Assembly (NCBI GenBank): GCA_028699735.1
Contig: JAQVUB010000161.1
Location: forward strand, 1-6,336
Reading direction: 5' to 3'
Length of the DNA stretch: 6,336 nucleotides
From: Lentisphaeria bacterium
GTDB taxonomy: Bacteria; Verrucomicrobiota; Lentisphaeria; Oligosphaerales; Oligosphaeraceae
A program made the position numbers and the translations under genes. Each line of letters opens with the position of its first letter. Position 1 is the stretch's first letter. This document shows, one piece after another, positions 5,226 to 6,336 of this stretch. The notes under the pieces are model-generated. The model was given only the letters and a program-made list of their open reading frames with translations, searched no databases and had not been told where the DNA came from.

Positions 5226-6110
5226 TCAGAACTTCACTATTTGCGCAAATATTTCGCACATTTCCTGGACGGTCAAGCGGTCACGCAGTACGCTGGTTTC
5301 ATCCTGCAGGCTCTGGATATTCGGGCACTTTTTCAGCCGGCGGATCGTGTCTTTCCAGTCTGTAGTTCCCTTGCCGGGCAGAGCATGATCGTCGTTGTAT
5401 CCGGAATTGTCATGCAGGTGGCAAGTCACAATATAGGGAGCCAGCTTGCCAAGCGCATCCTCCTCCAGACAAATGTTGCCGCGCCAAGTCGTTGCCAGGT
5501 GATAGGAATTGAATTTGCTCATATCTTTACCCTGCTTTTTCATATAATTGGCATGCCCGGAATCAAAACAGCAAAGCAGAGACGATGACTTGAATTGCTC
5601 GATATACCAGATAATCTCATCCGGTGCATTCGGCGGCTCAAACGCATTCTCCAAAGCAATCTTCATTCCGCACTTTTCCGCAACTGGAAGGATCTTTTCA
5701 AGGGTATGCAGTGCATTTTTGCGCAGTTGCGGCAGATCCAGAAAGGGGGAATAAACATACAGCGCCGCTCCGATATGCACCGTATACGTCTGCACACCCA
5801 GAGTACTCAGCCGCTTGATCACCTCAATATGATCCCGAATCGATTTTTCACGCAATTCACGGTCATCGGTATCCAGATCATAATGCCGAAAGCACAAACC
5901 ATGCGCATCCTTTATTTTCAAACTGTACGTGCCTGCCTGATCGAAGAACCACTCCGCATAGCCCGGACGCTCGAGCATCCGAAGACACTGCGGATCCGAA
6001 AAAGTTAAATACTGTGTGCCATGCTCGGCAAAAGCTTGCAAGGGATATTTGACAAACTCATCCGGGATTCCCTGCCAGGGATAAAAATGCGCAAGACGCA
6101 AGGGTGACAT
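5226..6110 (-). CDS. sugar phosphate isomerase/epimerase family protein (xylose isomerase-like TIM barrel)
   Basis: The 294-residue protein matches the AP endonuclease 2 / xylose isomerase-like TIM-barrel superfamily (PF01261 type). This family contains metal-dependent sugar isomerases and epimerases, inosose dehydratases and endonuclease IV. Visible barrel motifs are VHIG (111-114), IALEN with Glu154, CFDSGHAN with Asp183 and His186, CHLHDN with His231 and His233, HALPGKGTTDW (242-252) and a late Glu271. Glu154, Asp183, one of the CHLHD histidines and Glu271 are the likely metal ligands. The GKG.TDW element and length favour a sugar isomerase/epimerase over endonuclease IV. There is no signal peptide. 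AAGGAAG opposite 6114-6120 precedes the ATG by 3-5 nt. It is first of the two - strand genes. Its substrate cannot be read from sequence, and its neighbour gives no firm pathway. Confidence 0.85.
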   Translation of the reverse strand: MSPLRLAHFYPWQGIPDEFVKYPLQAFAEHGTQYLTFSDPQCLRMLERPGYAEWFFDQAGTYSLKIKDAHGLCFRHYDLDTDDRELREKSIRDHIEVIKRLSTLGVQTYTVHIGAALYVYSPFLDLPQLRKNALHTLEKILPVAEKCGMKIALENAFEPPNAPDEIIWYIEQFKSSSLLCCFDSGHANYMKKQGKDMSKFNSYHLATTWRGNICLEEDALGKLAPYIVTCHLHDNSGYNDDHALPGKGTTDWKDTIRRLKKCPNIQSLQDETSVLRDRLTVQEMCEIFAQIVKF

Positions 6111-6225
6111 AAACTTCCTTTCATTTACAACGAGGTACGTTGCAATTTTCTAAATATACTTTTCCTCCGCAATCCCGCCATCCCGAATGCGAAAAATGGA
6201 GGGTAAAAAAATAATTCTTTTTGTA
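6111..6225. other. upstream region of the isomerase-like gene
   Basis: This AT-rich 115-bp region should hold the promoter of the - strand gene. A small inverted repeat, CAACG (6128-6132), loop AGGTA, CGTTG (6138-6142), lies 18 bp upstream of the start codon and could be an operator or a 5'-leader hairpin. On the - strand a TATATT box occurs opposite about 6153-6158, but I find no good -35 partner, so no promoter is called. Confidence 0.3.
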
Positions 6226-6336
6226 CAACGAAAGGCACGAAATGACACGAAAAAAAATCATGGAAGCTGCTTTGACTGCGAGCATGCGTCGTACTTTCCA
6301 TGAAATTTTTTCGTGTCATTTTGTGTCTTTTTGTTG
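6226..6336. repeat. long imperfect inverted repeat of the CACGAAA family, reaching the window edge
   Basis: The left arm (6226-6265) and right arm (6296-6336) pair along nearly their whole length around a 30-nt loop. Perfect blocks are AATGACACGAAAAAA with its complement (6241-6255 and 6306-6320) and an inner 8-bp TCATGGAA/TTCCATGA. In the outer part the arms differ by one extra A and three changes, all of which keep G-U pairing in RNA. The left arm matches the 3654-3683 arm of the other palindrome at 27 of 30 positions without gaps. It may terminate a gene beyond the window. The right end may continue past 6336. Confidence 0.75.

Noticed and set aside
5239..5250. 12-bp perfect palindrome ATTTGCGCAAAT
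   Set aside because: It lies inside the coding end of the isomerase-like gene; a palindrome of this length can arise by chance and nothing ties it to regulation.
5124..5588. Open frame on the + strand of 154 codons
   Set aside because: It starts within the repeat element and is antisense to the well-supported TIM-barrel gene; its translation has no recognisable domain.
6125..6319. 64-codon - strand open frame ending before the isomerase-like gene
   Set aside because: Its sequence is mostly the translated palindrome (a SCHFVPFVV-type stretch), a typical spurious product of this repeat family.

Overview
The window is bacterial. The left 3.6 kb is the 3' part of an spc-type ribosomal protein operon on the + strand: the last codons of a probable rpsH (S8), then rplF (L6), rplR (L18), rpsE (S5), rplO (L15) and secY. 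No rpmD (L30) lies between rpsE and rplO. After secY there are no further ribosomal or translation genes (no adk, map, infA, rpmJ or rpsM). From memory, L30 loss is seen in several phyla, including members of the PVC group. Together with the rest of the content this makes a PVC-type bacterium such as a Lentisphaerae/Verrucomicrobia relative a reasonable guess, but the sequence alone does not prove it.

The right 2.6 kb is an accessory block on the - strand, convergent with secY. It holds two genes. In their direction of transcription they are a xylose-isomerase-like TIM-barrel protein (sugar phosphate isomerase/epimerase superfamily, 5226-6110) and a protein resembling the two-domain NAT_N/GNAT_C putative acyltransferases (3711-4985). 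They are not obviously one pathway, and a 240-bp spacer separates them.

The intergenic DNA of the accessory half is the most unusual part. A perfect 28-bp-stem palindrome (3653-3712), built of GCACGAAAAG-like units, lies between secY and the convergent gene and probably serves as a two-way terminator. A diverged member of the same repeat family (6226-6336, reaching the window edge) lies beyond the other end of the block, so the two accessory genes are bracketed by related palindromes. Between the two genes is a composite element of about 172 bp (5046-5217). It has 21-bp terminal inverted repeats, a nested 20-bp inverted repeat with a duplicated nonamer in and beside its loop, and five exact-period heptads. 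No transposase is present, so these look like non-autonomous dispersed repeats.

In the operon half, the spacers are long for an spc operon (72, 132 and 106 nt in three places). The rplO-secY spacer can form two mutually exclusive hairpins plus a weak hairpin over the secY ribosome binding site. Three gene starts (rpsE, rplO and the acyltransferase-like gene) were moved to internal codons because Shine-Dalgarno placement is decisive. There are no tRNA or rRNA genes, no CRISPR array and no recognisable insertion sequence, and no gene-free stretch exceeds 300 bases.
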